A DNA stretch of 64,000 nucleotides from an uncultured bacterium (lineage in GTDB: Bacteria; Cyanobacteriota; Vampirovibrionia; Gastranaerophilales; JAILCC01). The DNA lies in the NCBI GenBank assembly GCA_949283935.1, contig CASDUJ010000008.1, positions 1 through 64,000 on the forward strand. Reading direction: 5' to 3'. The translations under genes were made by a program, and so were the position numbers. This document shows, in pieces, positions 9,238-17,349 of this stretch. The notes below the pieces were generated by a model. The model did not search any database and had not been told where the DNA came from. It saw only the letters and a list, made by a program, of their open reading frames with translations. The number at the start of each line of letters is the position of its first letter. Within the stretch, counting starts at the first letter, position 1.

Positions 9238-9597
9238 TTATTCTTTTGTATCAAAAATGGAAGATTTAACCTCTCCAAAAGGAATTTTGTATTTTTGAAT
9301 TATTTTAGATTCTTGTTTTACTTCTAAAAGAACTTTTTTTATTTCACTTCTTTGAACTTGCATTGCCTTTAAAATAAAATTGTTTTTTTCTTGTATTTTA
9401 TCTCTTAAATCTAAAATATAATTAATTTTTTGTTCATCAAGATCCTCTGTTGGAGTAGAAAGCTTAGCAAATAATTCATTTCTTCTATTAAAGGGATCAT
9501 CTATTTCATCAAATTTTTTCTTCTTACATAATTCTTCTAATTCTTCTGTAAGTACGTATATTTGTTCAAATGCTTCTTTGTATTCATCGTATGTCAA
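9238..9597 (-). CDS. Putative flagellar chaperone, FliT-like
   Basis: A small protein of 119 residues that is almost entirely helical and charged. It starts two bases after fliS ends, the standard place for FliT, the chaperone for the FliD cap protein and regulator of flagellar genes. The sequence (ELEELCKKKKFDEIDD, then NRRNELFAKL) has the helical pattern of FliT-like proteins but I see no diagnostic motif. The call rests mainly on position and size. Confidence 0.6.
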   Translation of the reverse strand: MTYDEYKEAFEQIYVLTEELEELCKKKKFDEIDDPFNRRNELFAKLSTPTEDLDEQKINYILDLRDKIQEKNNFILKAMQVQRSEIKKVLLEVKQESKIIQKYKIPFGEVKSSIFDTKE

Positions 9598-9599
9598 AA

Positions 9600-10022
9600 T
9601 TATGCACTCCTATCAGTGATGATAGTTTCATATATTTCGTTTTTATTTTCGCGAGAAGTAATTTTTATTGCTTCTTCCCAAGTTTGTTTAAGACTTCTTA
9701 AATGGTTTAAAACTTCATCAAGCATCGTATTATCTTTTTTTATGTTAGCTTGAACTAATCTGTAATGCAAATATTCATACAATCTATACAAATTTTTTGC
9801 CATGTCCCCACCTGCATCCATATCAAGTGTGTCCATAAATTCTCTTATTATTTTTTGAGTTTTGGTAATATTAATGTGAGCTATTTCTATATTTTTTTCA
9901 TCTATTGCAGTTTTTGCTTTCAAAAGAAAATTTATTGCACCTTCATAAAGCATTATCAAAATAGTCTCCGGTGCTGCCGTAAGAACAGAATTTTGTTTGT
10001 ATTGATTTATATATGGATTCAT
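9600..10022 (-). CDS. fliS: Flagellin export chaperone FliS
   Basis: This 140-residue protein opens with the family signature (NPYINQYKQNSVLTAAPE, then ILIMLYEGAINFL) and continues as a four-helix bundle. FliS holds the C-terminal tail of unpolymerised flagellin in the cytoplasm and hands it to the export gate. AGGAGA sits before the ATG. A FliA-type promoter lies at 10044-10070, so fliS and the fliT-like gene can be expressed apart from flaG. Its client, flagellin, is encoded at 19919-20761. Confidence 0.93.
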   Translation of the reverse strand: MNPYINQYKQNSVLTAAPETILIMLYEGAINFLLKAKTAIDEKNIEIAHINITKTQKIIREFMDTLDMDAGGDMAKNLYRLYEYLHYRLVQANIKKDNTMLDEVLNHLRSLKQTWEEAIKITSRENKNEIYETIITDRSA

Positions 10023-10043
10023 AAATTTCTCCTAGTATATCTC

Positions 10044-10070
10044 TTATCGGCATCTTTCCTTGAAATCTAA
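10044..10070 (-). promoter_or_regulatory. Sigma-28 (FliA/SigD) promoter of fliS
   Basis: Read on the minus strand, GCCGATAA (10044-10051) is a full match to the FliA -10 element. The -35 element is TAGA at spacing 14, or TTAG at spacing 15, one base or more off TAAA. It lies 22 bases upstream of the fliS start and downstream of the flaG stop, so it is not coding. Confidence 0.75.
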
Positions 10071-10089
10071 ATACTCTATATGGATGATT

Positions 10090-10536
10090 TTATATTTGTT
10101 TGTCTATAAACATTCCTGAAATATTTTTTGCTTTGGATAAAACCTTTAGTAATTCTTCCGGCTGAATTGTTTCTATCATTTCATTTGTCTTTATATTTTT
10201 CATTTCTATCATTTTCGTTTGTGAATTGAATTTCACTGTGTATTCTAATTCTACAGGAGAGTCTTCATTTTCTAAAGTTAATTGTAAAATTTGTTTATCA
10301 TCTTCTTCTTCAATAATTTTGTTTGCTTGAGATAACACAAGCTCCTTAGATGACTGCTCTTCTCCATTTCTTTTTCCGTCCGGATCTACTTTTTCTACCA
10401 AATTAGATTCTTCTATATCACTAAGATGAATTTCAGCCATTTCTTTGGAGCGAGCAGTTAATTTGTCTGTCGTTTTAGATGGATCCTTGGATCTATATAT
10501 TCCTACGTTTTGATTTGAAAGACCATCTAGTGCCAT
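10090..10536 (-). CDS. flaG: FlaG family flagellar protein
   Basis: A protein of 148 residues. The first 80 are polar and low-complexity. Residues 85-145 match the FlaG domain: a beta stretch (ELEYTVKFNSQTKMIEMKN) leading into NEMIETIQPEELLKVL and a final GMFIDK. FlaG family proteins affect filament length. It lies 67 bases upstream of fliS and 32 bases after aroQ in the same direction. The N-terminal half is longer than usual for the family. Confidence 0.82.
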   Translation of the reverse strand: MALDGLSNQNVGIYRSKDPSKTTDKLTARSKEMAEIHLSDIEESNLVEKVDPDGKRNGEEQSSKELVLSQANKIIEEEDDKQILQLTLENEDSPVELEYTVKFNSQTKMIEMKNIKTNEMIETIQPEELLKVLSKAKNISGMFIDKQI

Positions 10537-10568
10537 AAACTTTCCTTGTTTTATGCTTAATATCTATC

Positions 10569-11006
10569 TTAACATTCTTTTAAATGATTTACAATTGCTC
10601 TTAGACCTAACAAATAACTATCTTTTTTGAAACCTGCAATTTGTCCTATGCAAACAGGAGCTGTGTACGAATATTTTCTAAATTCTTCTCGAGAATGAAT
10701 ATTAGATAAATGAACTTCTATTGTTGGTATTTTTACTGCCAAAATTGCATCTCTTAAAGCTATACTTGTATGAGTATATGCAGCCGGATTAATAATAATT
10801 CCGTCAAAAATTCCTTTCGCATTTTGAATTTTATCTACTATGGAACCTTCTGTATTTGATTGAAAAAAATCTATTTCTACTTGAAGTTCTTTGGCAAGAT
10901 TTTTTAGTTCTTCATTTATTTTTTCAAGTGTAATTTCTCCATAATTATCTTTTTCTCTTTCTCCTAAAAGATTTAAATTAGGTCCATTTATTACAAGTAT
11001 TTTCAT
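10569..11006 (-). CDS. aroQ: 3-dehydroquinate dehydratase, type II
   Basis: A 145-residue protein with the full type II signature: NGPNLNLLG with the catalytic Tyr region (EREKDNYG), the NPAAYTHTS loop, and [14 protein letters not shown]. It makes 3-dehydroshikimate in aromatic amino acid synthesis, in the cytoplasm as a dodecamer in known members. It starts three bases after the coiled-coil gene ends and belongs to the coaD run. Confidence 0.95.
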   Translation of the reverse strand: MKILVINGPNLNLLGEREKDNYGEITLEKINEELKNLAKELQVEIDFFQSNTEGSIVDKIQNAKGIFDGIIINPAAYTHTSIALRDAILAVKIPTIEVHLSNIHSREEFRKYSYTAPVCIGQIAGFKKDSYLLGLRAIVNHLKEC

Positions 11007-11009
11007 CTC

Positions 11010-11603
11010 TTATTCCTTTGATAATAACAAATCATTTGTATCTGCAATTGATTTGTAATAAGAAATTTGTTCCATTGAATTTTCTTTAAGTTTTGCTAAT
11101 TGATTTTGTCCGCTATCAACTATATCCTTTAATTCTGCCATGTCATTAACCAAACGTTTTAAAACACTTTCAGCATATCTATCTGCACCCTCTCTTATAG
11201 AAATAGCATCATTTATTACTTGTCTTTTTAATTTTAAACATTCGGCTACTGTTTTTTCTCTAATTGCTTCTCTTTCATTATTTGTATCTTCTTTTATTTT
11301 TGCTGCCTGAATTTTAACATCTTTTAGAATTTCATTTTCTTCTATTCTTCTTGTTGCTTCTTTTTTTGCTTCATTAAGAATTTGTTCCGCTGTGTTTTGT
11401 GCTTCTCTATGAATTTCATCTCGCCTTTTTAGCACAGAATTTGCTTCTTGTATTTCCTTTGGCAAAACATCTCTGGTTCTGTCTATTAATTCTAAAAGTT
11501 CTTCTTTGTCCACAACTACAAAACGAGTTAAGGGAATAGCTTTTGCTCTTTCTAATACTGCTTCCATATAATTTAATAATTTGTTTACGTTACTAATACT
11601 CAT
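11010..11603 (-). CDS. DivIVA/ATP-synthase-b-like coiled-coil protein linked to coaD
   Basis: Of 197 residues, about 60-180 form a long charged coiled coil rich in Arg, Glu and Ala (AQNTAEQILNEAKKEATRR). The N-terminal 50 residues (LLNYMEAVLERAKAIPL) look like a small helical hairpin. Proteins of this type sit beside coaD in other bacteria and are often labelled ATPase or DivIVA-like; their role is unknown. Gaps of three bases on both sides mark a tight operon with coaD and aroQ. Confidence 0.72.
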   Translation of the reverse strand: MSISNVNKLLNYMEAVLERAKAIPLTRFVVVDKEELLELIDRTRDVLPKEIQEANSVLKRRDEIHREAQNTAEQILNEAKKEATRRIEENEILKDVKIQAAKIKEDTNNEREAIREKTVAECLKLKRQVINDAISIREGADRYAESVLKRLVNDMAELKDIVDSGQNQLAKLKENSMEQISYYKSIADTNDLLLSKE

Positions 11604-11606
11604 AAT

Positions 11607-12095
11607 TCACCTCTTATTATGTTCTACTAAATATTTGCTAACTATTGGAGTTACAAATTTGTTTATATCTCCACCTAGTTTAGATACTTCTTTTACTATA
11701 CTTGAAGAAATAAAATTATACTTTGATTTCGGAACTAAAAATATTGTTTCTATTTCATCATATATACTATTATTCATTTGTGCCATCTGCATTTCATATT
11801 CAAAATCACTTACTGCTCTTAAACCTCTAATAATAGCATTGGCATTTTTTTCTCTTGCATATTTAGCAGTTAAGCCTTCAAAAGAATCTACTTCAACTTT
11901 TTCTAATCCTTCAATGGATTTTTTTATCATTTCTACTCTCTCTTGCACGGTAAACATACTAGTTTTAGCAGGATTAATACTTACGGCAATAATAACTTTA
12001 TCAAAAATTTTTATTGCTTTTTTTAATACATCTATATGACCTTTTGTTATGGGATCAAAACTTCCCGGATATATTGCAAGTGACACCTTTTCCAT
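11607..12095 (-). CDS. coaD: Pantetheine-phosphate adenylyltransferase
   Basis: A 162-residue nucleotidyltransferase with YPGSFDPITKGHID at the N-terminus (the T/HxGH ATP site as TKGH) and the SSSIVKEV segment of the C-terminal ISSTxxR-type motif. It converts 4'-phosphopantetheine and ATP to dephospho-CoA. It heads the leftward operon coaD, coiled-coil gene, aroQ, flaG. Confidence 0.95.
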   Translation of the reverse strand: MEKVSLAIYPGSFDPITKGHIDVLKKAIKIFDKVIIAVSINPAKTSMFTVQERVEMIKKSIEGLEKVEVDSFEGLTAKYAREKNANAIIRGLRAVSDFEYEMQMAQMNNSIYDEIETIFLVPKSKYNFISSSIVKEVSKLGGDINKFVTPIVSKYLVEHNKR

Positions 12096-12120
12096 CCTGA
12101 ATTGATATTCGTACTTTTTT

Positions 12121-12150
12121 ATTATACAGTTAATGCTGTAAAAACGTTAA
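12121..12150 (-). promoter_or_regulatory. Probable promoter of the coaD operon
   Basis: On the minus strand TTAACG (12145-12150) and a perfect TATAAT (12121-12126) are 18 bases apart. The -10 ends 26 bases before the coaD start. Confidence 0.5.
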
Positions 12151-12169
12151 TATAATAAGTTTTGTAAAG

Positions 12170-12196
12170 GGGGAGAAATAAAAATTATTTCTCCCC
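12170..12196 (-). terminator. Terminator hairpin downstream of clpB
   Basis: Eleven pairs (12170-12180 with 12186-12196) around a 5-nt A/T loop, 26 bases past the clpB stop. The 3' tract on the minus strand is CTTTACAAAACTT, short on Ts, so termination may be partial. Confidence 0.6.
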
Positions 12197-12221
12197 TACA
12201 TTATAATTCTCTTTTATGCGG

Positions 12222-14846
12222 TTATTTTATTTGTGTTTTGTTTTTTAGAAAAATTATTTTTCCGTCTTTTAAATCTATTTTTACAACTTTTGCATCATTA
12301 AATTTTCCTTCAAGAATTAATTTGGCAAGAGGATTTTCTATTAGCTGCCTTATAATTCTCTTTAAAGGTCTTGCGCCAAATGCAGGGTCATATCCTTTCT
12401 TTGCTAAAAATGCTTTCGCTTCAGGTGTAATTTCAAATTCAAGTTCTTGTTCTTTTAATAAATCATCTAAATGTTTTAATTGAATATCAACTATTTTTTC
12501 CAATTGTTTTTGAGTTAAACCATCAAAGAAAACTATATCGTCTATTCGATTTAAAAATTCCGGCTTAAAGTTTGTTCTTAAAAGTTCCATAACTTCTGTT
12601 TTTGTACGTTCTTTTGCTTCTATATTGTTTTCATTTAAAAGATTTTCCAAAATTAAGTTACTTCCAATATTGCTTGTCATAATAATAACTGTATTTTTAA
12701 AATCAACCGTTTTACCCTTAGAATCAGTTAAACGACCATCATCTAAAAGTTGCAGCATAATATTAAATACATCAGGATGAGCTTTTTCTATCTCATCAAA
12801 TAAAACAACACTATATGGTTTTCGTCTTACAGCTTCTGTTAATTGTCCTCCTTCTTCATATCCAACATATCCCGGAGGAGCTCCAACAAGTCTTGATACA
12901 GCAAATTTTTCCATATATTCAGACATATCTATTCTAACAAGTGCGTCTTCATCATTAAATAAAAATTCTGCTAATGATTTTGCTAGTTCTGTTTTCCCTA
13001 CTCCAGTAGGCCCCAAAAATATAAAAGAACCAACCGGTCTACGAGGGTCATTTAATCCAGCTCTTGCTCTTCTTATTGAATCAGATATAACATCTACAGC
13101 TTCTTCTTGACCTACAACTCTTTCATGAAGAAATTTTTCCATATGTAATAATTTTTGCTTTTCACTTTCCATTAGTTTTGTTACTGGAATTTTTGTCCAT
13201 TTTGAAATTACTTCTGCTATGTCATCATCAGTAATTTCTTCTTTTAACAATTTTTTGTTTTCTTTTGGTGCATTTTTATTTTCTACAAAATTCTTTAACT
13301 TCTTTTCAAGTTCTATTAATTTACCATATTTTAATTCGGCCGCTTTCGCTAAATCAGTATTTCTTTCTGCTTTTTCTATTTCTATTTTTGTTCTTTCTAT
13401 TTCATCTTTTATTGCTGATACATTTGAAATAGAATTTTTTTCTTTGTCCCATTGTGTTTTTATTTCATCTATTTTAACTTGTAATTTATTAATCTCTTCC
13501 GTTAGTTTGTCAACTTTCACTTTGGATTCTGCATCTTCTTCTTTTTTTAGTGCTTCTCTTTCTATTTCAAGCTGTATTTTTTGTCTTACTAAATTATCAA
13601 GTTCTTCTGGCATACTATCTATTTCTATTCGCAAAGAAGATGCTGCTTCATCAATTAAATCAATAGCTTTATCCGGTAAAAATCTGTCTGAGATATATCT
13701 GTCAGAAAGTTTGGCAGCAGCTATTAAAGCTGAATCTTTTATTGTTACACCATGGTGAACTTCGTATCTTTCTTTTAATCCTCTTAAAATACTTATTGTA
13801 TCTTCTACTGTAGGCTCTTCTATTAAAACCGGCTGAAATCTGCGTTCTAATGCAGGATCTTTTTCAATATATTTTCTGTATTCATTTAAAGTAGTAGCAC
13901 CTATACAACGTAATTCACCTCGAGCAAGCATTGGTTTTAAAAGATTACCCGCATCCATGGAACCTTCTCCCCCTCCTGCTCCAACCATTGTGTGCAATTC
14001 ATCTATAAATAATATTATTTGACCTGCGGAACTTTTAACTTCTTTCAAAACGGATTTTAATCTTTCTTCAAATTCACCTTTATATTTAGCTCCTGCTATT
14101 AGTGCACCTAAATCTAAAGATACTAATATATCTCCTTTTAAATTTTCTGGTACATCTCCTCTGACAATTCTTAAAGCTAAAGCTTCAGCTATTGCAGTTT
14201 TTCCGACACCAGGTTCACCTATTAAAACAGGATTGTTTTTTGTTTTACGATTTAAAACTTGTATTACCCTTCTTATTTCTTCATCTCTGCCTATTACTGG
14301 ATCTAATTTCCCTTCTTTTGCAAGTTTTGTCAAATCTGTAGAATATTTTTCTAAAACTTTGTAATTGTTTTCGGCATCTTGGTTATTTACTGTTGCATTA
14401 CCTCTTATTTTTTTTAATGCATTTAAAATAGCATTTTTTGAAATATTATATTCTTTTAAAATTTTAGCTACATTATTCTCTGGTATATCTAACATTGCCA
14501 AAAGAAAATGTTCAAGACTTACAAAACTATCTTTCATTGATTCAGCTATTTCTGTAGCTTTGTTGTATAAATTGTTAAAATTTGAGGAAATATATATTTG
14601 ATCATTGTTTTGTGTATATGAAATTTTAGGTAAATTATTTATTGCTGTTTGAACATCTTCTCTTAAATTATCTGAGTTTATTTTTAATTCTTTCAATATG
14701 TCATGTATTACTGTTTTGTTATCTTCTAATGCGGTTAGCAAAAGATGTAATGGTTCAAGTTGATTATTTTGGTACCTTCTCATTGTGTCTTGTGACGCTA
14801 AAATAGTATTTTGAGCTTGCGTGGTTAATTTATTAAAATCTATCAT
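12222..14846 (-). CDS. clpB: ATP-dependent disaggregase ClpB
   Basis: An 874-residue Hsp100 protein from the chosen start: Clp-N repeats (about 1-145), first AAA+ domain with Walker [13 protein letters not shown] (about 205), a coiled-coil middle domain (about 400-530) that separates ClpB from ClpA and ClpC, and a second AAA+ domain with [12 protein letters not shown] (about 610). It rescues aggregated proteins with DnaK. An in-frame ATG at 14903 would add 19 residues, but GAGG eight bases before ATG 14846 and the family start MIDFNKLT favour 14846. I saw no CIRCE element upstream. Confidence 0.96.
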   Translation of the reverse strand: MIDFNKLTTQAQNTILASQDTMRRYQNNQLEPLHLLLTALEDNKTVIHDILKELKINSDNLREDVQTAINNLPKISYTQNNDQIYISSNFNNLYNKATEIAESMKDSFVSLEHFLLAMLDIPENNVAKILKEYNISKNAILNALKKIRGNATVNNQDAENNYKVLEKYSTDLTKLAKEGKLDPVIGRDEEIRRVIQVLNRKTKNNPVLIGEPGVGKTAIAEALALRIVRGDVPENLKGDILVSLDLGALIAGAKYKGEFEERLKSVLKEVKSSAGQIILFIDELHTMVGAGGGEGSMDAGNLLKPMLARGELRCIGATTLNEYRKYIEKDPALERRFQPVLIEEPTVEDTISILRGLKERYEVHHGVTIKDSALIAAAKLSDRYISDRFLPDKAIDLIDEAASSLRIEIDSMPEELDNLVRQKIQLEIEREALKKEEDAESKVKVDKLTEEINKLQVKIDEIKTQWDKEKNSISNVSAIKDEIERTKIEIEKAERNTDLAKAAELKYGKLIELEKKLKNFVENKNAPKENKKLLKEEITDDDIAEVISKWTKIPVTKLMESEKQKLLHMEKFLHERVVGQEEAVDVISDSIRRARAGLNDPRRPVGSFIFLGPTGVGKTELAKSLAEFLFNDEDALVRIDMSEYMEKFAVSRLVGAPPGYVGYEEGGQLTEAVRRKPYSVVLFDEIEKAHPDVFNIMLQLLDDGRLTDSKGKTVDFKNTVIIMTSNIGSNLILENLLNENNIEAKERTKTEVMELLRTNFKPEFLNRIDDIVFFDGLTQKQLEKIVDIQLKHLDDLLKEQELEFEITPEAKAFLAKKGYDPAFGARPLKRIIRQLIENPLAKLILEGKFNDAKVVKIDLKDGKIIFLKNKTQIK

Positions 14847-14934
14847 GGGTTCATCCTCTTTTATATATGTTTTTATTTTAACTTTTTTTGCATAAATCTC
14901 CATAAAAATTAATGTTTATTTAATAAAATTAAAT

Positions 14935-14988
14935 ATCTTGATTTTGTATTGACAAATTCAAGATGTGATTTATAATGTAATAAGGAGG
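14935..14988 (+). promoter_or_regulatory. Promoter with overlapping inverted-repeat operator
   Basis: TTGACA (14949-14954) and TATAAT (14971-14976), both perfect, have a 16-base spacer. A seven-base inverted repeat, ATCTTGA (14935-14941) and TCAAGAT (14958-14964), brackets the -35 and runs into the spacer, so a dimer bound there would block polymerase. AAGGAGG at 14982-14988 is a strong ribosome site eight bases before the next ATG. The likely regulator is the gene product itself, by autoregulation (inference). Confidence 0.75.
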
Positions 14989-14995
14989 ACAAATT

Positions 14996-15478
14996 ATGCA
15001 TTATTGTAATCATCAACAAAATTGTAATCACAAAGGAAATTGTCACAACAAACATATAGAAAACAATTGTGGCAAGAAAACAGGTATTTGCTCACAACAT
15101 CATCATGGAAATTGTTTAGCGGGTAATAAAAAAGGAAATAGAAGAAGATTGTTTGAAGAAAAATTCACGCAATATTTACTTGAAAATAAAATTCCCGAAT
15201 TTCAATCAGATGAAGAATTTGAGCAATGGCTGTCAACAACAGAAGGGCAAAAATATAATGCCGACATAGAACAAATATGGAAAGAAATAGAACAAACCTT
15301 CCCTTGGGGAGGAAAAAGAGAATTCGCAGGAAGAAGAAAAACTTGTGCAAAAAAAATACCTTTCACAAGACGTATTAATGAAGATATATTAAAAATTTTG
15401 AAAGAATATAGCGAAAAACATTCTATAACAGAAACAGAAGCACTAGAAAAAGCAATAATGTTGTTAGAAAACATATAA
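14996..15478 (+). CDS. His/Cys-rich protein with C-terminal ribbon-helix-helix-like segment; putative metal-responsive regulator
   Basis: The protein has 160 residues. The first 43 hold six Cys (4, 10, 16, 25, 32, 40) and eight His including HHH at 35-37, spaced like a flexible metal-chelating arm. Residues 50-105 are acidic and aromatic (QFxxLENKIPEF, EQWLSTTEGQKY). The end (residues 120-160: FTRRINEDILKILKEYSEKH then TETEALEKAIMLL) fits a ribbon-helix-helix DNA-binding or dimerisation unit as in Arc/CopG proteins. It is transcribed alone, with its own terminator. I do not recognise the family; a metal sensor or store is the best reading. Confidence 0.65.
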   Translation: MHYCNHQQNCNHKGNCHNKHIENNCGKKTGICSQHHHGNCLAGNKKGNRRRLFEEKFTQYLLENKIPEFQSDEEFEQWLSTTEGQKYNADIEQIWKEIEQTFPWGGKREFAGRRKTCAKKIPFTRRINEDILKILKEYSEKHSITETEALEKAIMLLENI

Positions 15479-15500
15479 TTAATAAATAGTTCTAAATTTT

Positions 15501-15545
15501 GGCTTTCCATTAGACCAAATGGTTTATGAAAAGCCTTTTTTCATG
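15501..15545 (+). terminator. Intrinsic terminator after the His/Cys-rich gene
   Basis: GGCTTT (15501-15506) pairs with AAAGCC (15530-15535) as the base of a longer imperfect stem (CCAT with ATGG-type pairs inside), followed by six Ts. Confidence 0.8.
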
Positions 15546-15581
15546 TGATATTATAATAAATGTAAATAGTTGAGGATTTTT

Positions 15582-16469
15582 ATGAATAAATTTGTAAGAA
15601 TAGGAAATATGGATGTAGGCGATGGTTTACCTTGCTTTTTTATAGCAGAAATTGGAATTAACCATAATGGTTGCGTTAAAACTGCAAAAAAATTAATAGA
15701 TTTAGCAGTTGCTTCAGGTTGTAGTGCTGTTAAATTCCAAAAAAGAACCATAGATGTTGTGTATACAAAAGAAGAATTAGCAATGCCTAGAACTAGTCCT
15801 TTTGGTGAAACAAATGGTGATTTAAAAAGAGGTCTTGAATTTAGCTTGCAAGAATATGAAGAAATTGATAAATATTGCAAAGAAAAACATATTATGTGGT
15901 TTGCATCTTGTTGGGATGAAGCTTCTGTTGATTTTATAGACAAATTTAATCCCCCCTGTTATAAAATTTCTTCGGCAAGTTTAACTGATGATAATTTGCT
16001 AAAACATACAAGATCTAAAGGTAAACCAATATTGCTTTCTACAGGCATGAGTACTTTAGAAGAAATAGATCATGCTGTAAACATATTGGGAAAACAAAAT
16101 TTAATAATATATCATTGTACTTCAACGTATCCAACAGATAATCATGAAATTAATTTGTCAGTTATCCCTGCATTAAAAACTCGTTATGAAGTTCCTATAG
16201 GTTTTTCAGGACACGAAAGAGGTCTTTTGTCATCAGTTTTGGCATATGCAATGGGAGCTTGTTCAGTAGAAAGACACATTACTCTTGATAGAACCATGTG
16301 GGGCTCAGATCATGCAGCAAGCCTTGAACCGGTTGGTTTGTATAAACTAATGAGAGATATTAAAAATGTTCCAATTTTTATGGGTAATGGCAACAAAGTT
16401 GTTTATGAAAGTGAAAAACCTATAATTAAAAAATTAAGAAGAGTAAAAAATAAGGTTAGTGTAAATTGA
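15582..16469 (+). CDS. N-acetylneuraminate synthase family protein (NeuB-like)
   Basis: A TIM-barrel protein of 295 residues with the NeuB pattern: FFIAEIGINHNG at the N-terminus, AVKFQKR, the KISSASLTDDNLL and LLSTGMSTLEEI stretches, YHCTSTYPT, and a late GFSGHERG with ERHITLDR. It would condense phosphoenolpyruvate with a hexosamine to give a nonulosonate such as sialic, legionaminic or pseudaminic acid. The C-terminal antifreeze-like SAF domain of full NeuB is missing; homologues of this short form exist. ATG 15582 follows TTGAGG; a TTG at 15570 is less likely. It overlaps the phosphatase gene by four bases. Confidence 0.85.
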   Translation: MNKFVRIGNMDVGDGLPCFFIAEIGINHNGCVKTAKKLIDLAVASGCSAVKFQKRTIDVVYTKEELAMPRTSPFGETNGDLKRGLEFSLQEYEEIDKYCKEKHIMWFASCWDEASVDFIDKFNPPCYKISSASLTDDNLLKHTRSKGKPILLSTGMSTLEEIDHAVNILGKQNLIIYHCTSTYPTDNHEINLSVIPALKTRYEVPIGFSGHERGLLSSVLAYAMGACSVERHITLDRTMWGSDHAASLEPVGLYKLMRDIKNVPIFMGNGNKVVYESEKPIIKKLRRVKNKVSVN

Positions 16470-16945
16470 TAAAATTACCAAAAGATATTGAGTATATCAT
16501 TACTGATTTTGATGGTGTTATGACAGATGGATTTATTTATATCCCAAATAATTCATCAAATTTTATTAAAAGACTTAATTTCAAGGATATTATGGCAATT
16601 TCAATAGCTCAAAAACATGGCTATAACGTTGGAATTATTTCAGGTGAAAAATGTACAGCCATAGATTATATTAGCCAAAAATTTCATTTAAGTGAAGTTC
16701 ACACAAATATTCGACAAAAAATTGATGTCATAAAAGATTTAATTGCCAGAATGAACATTAATCCTCAAAAAATATTATATGTAGGCGACGATGTTAATGA
16801 TATTGAAACCTTAAAATTTGTTGGTTATCCAATTACTGTAAATAATGCAATTCAAGAAGTCAAAGCTATCAAAGGAATTCAAATAACTAAAAATGATGGT
16901 GGAAATGGAGCTTTTAGAGAAATTATTGATGCTTTAGTTTATTAA
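16466..16945 (+). CDS. KdsC-like HAD phosphatase of acid-sugar synthesis
   Basis: A cap-less HAD phosphatase of 159 residues. The nucleophile motif is TDFDGVMTDG (about 13-22); the metal-binding motif is VGDDVNDIETL (about 104-114), with Lys in NFKD between. KdsC releases phosphate from KDO-8-P and relatives do so for nonulosonate-9-P. Overlap with the NeuB-like gene suggests it acts on that product rather than KDO. It begins with TTG inside the preceding stop; AAGG lies ten bases upstream. Confidence 0.85.
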   Translation: MIKLPKDIEYIITDFDGVMTDGFIYIPNNSSNFIKRLNFKDIMAISIAQKHGYNVGIISGEKCTAIDYISQKFHLSEVHTNIRQKIDVIKDLIARMNINPQKILYVGDDVNDIETLKFVGYPITVNNAIQEVKAIKGIQITKNDGGNGAFREIIDALVY

Positions 16946-17348
16946 AAATTTCTTCAAAACTATTAATTGGAACAAATTTATAACCACATTCTTCTGATAT
17001 AGCCCCTCCCATCATAAAAATTTCTTCTACAGGATATTGCCTGCACAAAAGAGGACGATTTTTATAAGCTTTACATTTCCCTGTATTTTTGTCTAGTTTA
17101 GAACATTCAAATACGAGTCCCGTTTCATCTTTTCCAACAATTTTTAAATAAGTATAAAAATAATGAAGTGTTTTTAAATATTCAAATTCTTTTTCATCAT
17201 GAATTATGTTTTTGGCATGTCTTACATAAATTTGACTGCAACATCTTCCACAAGCTTTGCATTTTCCTGTTCTTATATAATGTTTTCCCAAAATTTTTGA
17301 AAGATAAAATTTCTTACATTGAGAAAAAAATGTACTCAAAAATTTCAT
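16923..17348 (-). CDS. YkgJ family cysteine-cluster protein (first copy)
   Basis: The 141-residue protein carries the CxxCxxCC-type cluster as CKACGRCC (about 33-40) and further Cys at ECSKL, GKCKAY, LLCRQYP and EECGY. Such proteins probably bind zinc or an Fe-S cluster; no reaction is known. The 3' end overlaps the phosphatase gene tail to tail by 23 bases, and the start lies one base after the TPR gene stop. A paralogue at 44383-44775 shares the layout and also sits next to a sugar gene. Confidence 0.85.
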   Translation of the reverse strand: MKFLSTFFSQCKKFYLSKILGKHYIRTGKCKACGRCCSQIYVRHAKNIIHDEKEFEYLKTLHYFYTYLKIVGKDETGLVFECSKLDKNTGKCKAYKNRPLLCRQYPVEEIFMMGGAISEECGYKFVPINSFEEIFNKLKHQ

Positions 17349-17349
17349 G

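Noticed and set aside
11581-12039. A 152-codon + strand open frame opposite coaD
   Set aside because: Antisense shadow of coaD and the gene after it; composition is that of reverse-complemented Lys/Glu-rich coding DNA.
13219-13758. A 179-codon + strand open frame opposite clpB
   Set aside because: Ser/Phe-rich shadow of the clpB coiled-coil region; no ribosome site and the clpB reading is certain.
14846-14995. CIRCE or sigma-32 element for clpB
   Set aside because: No TTAGCACTC/GAGTGCTAA repeat; the inverted repeat here belongs to the opposite gene's promoter.
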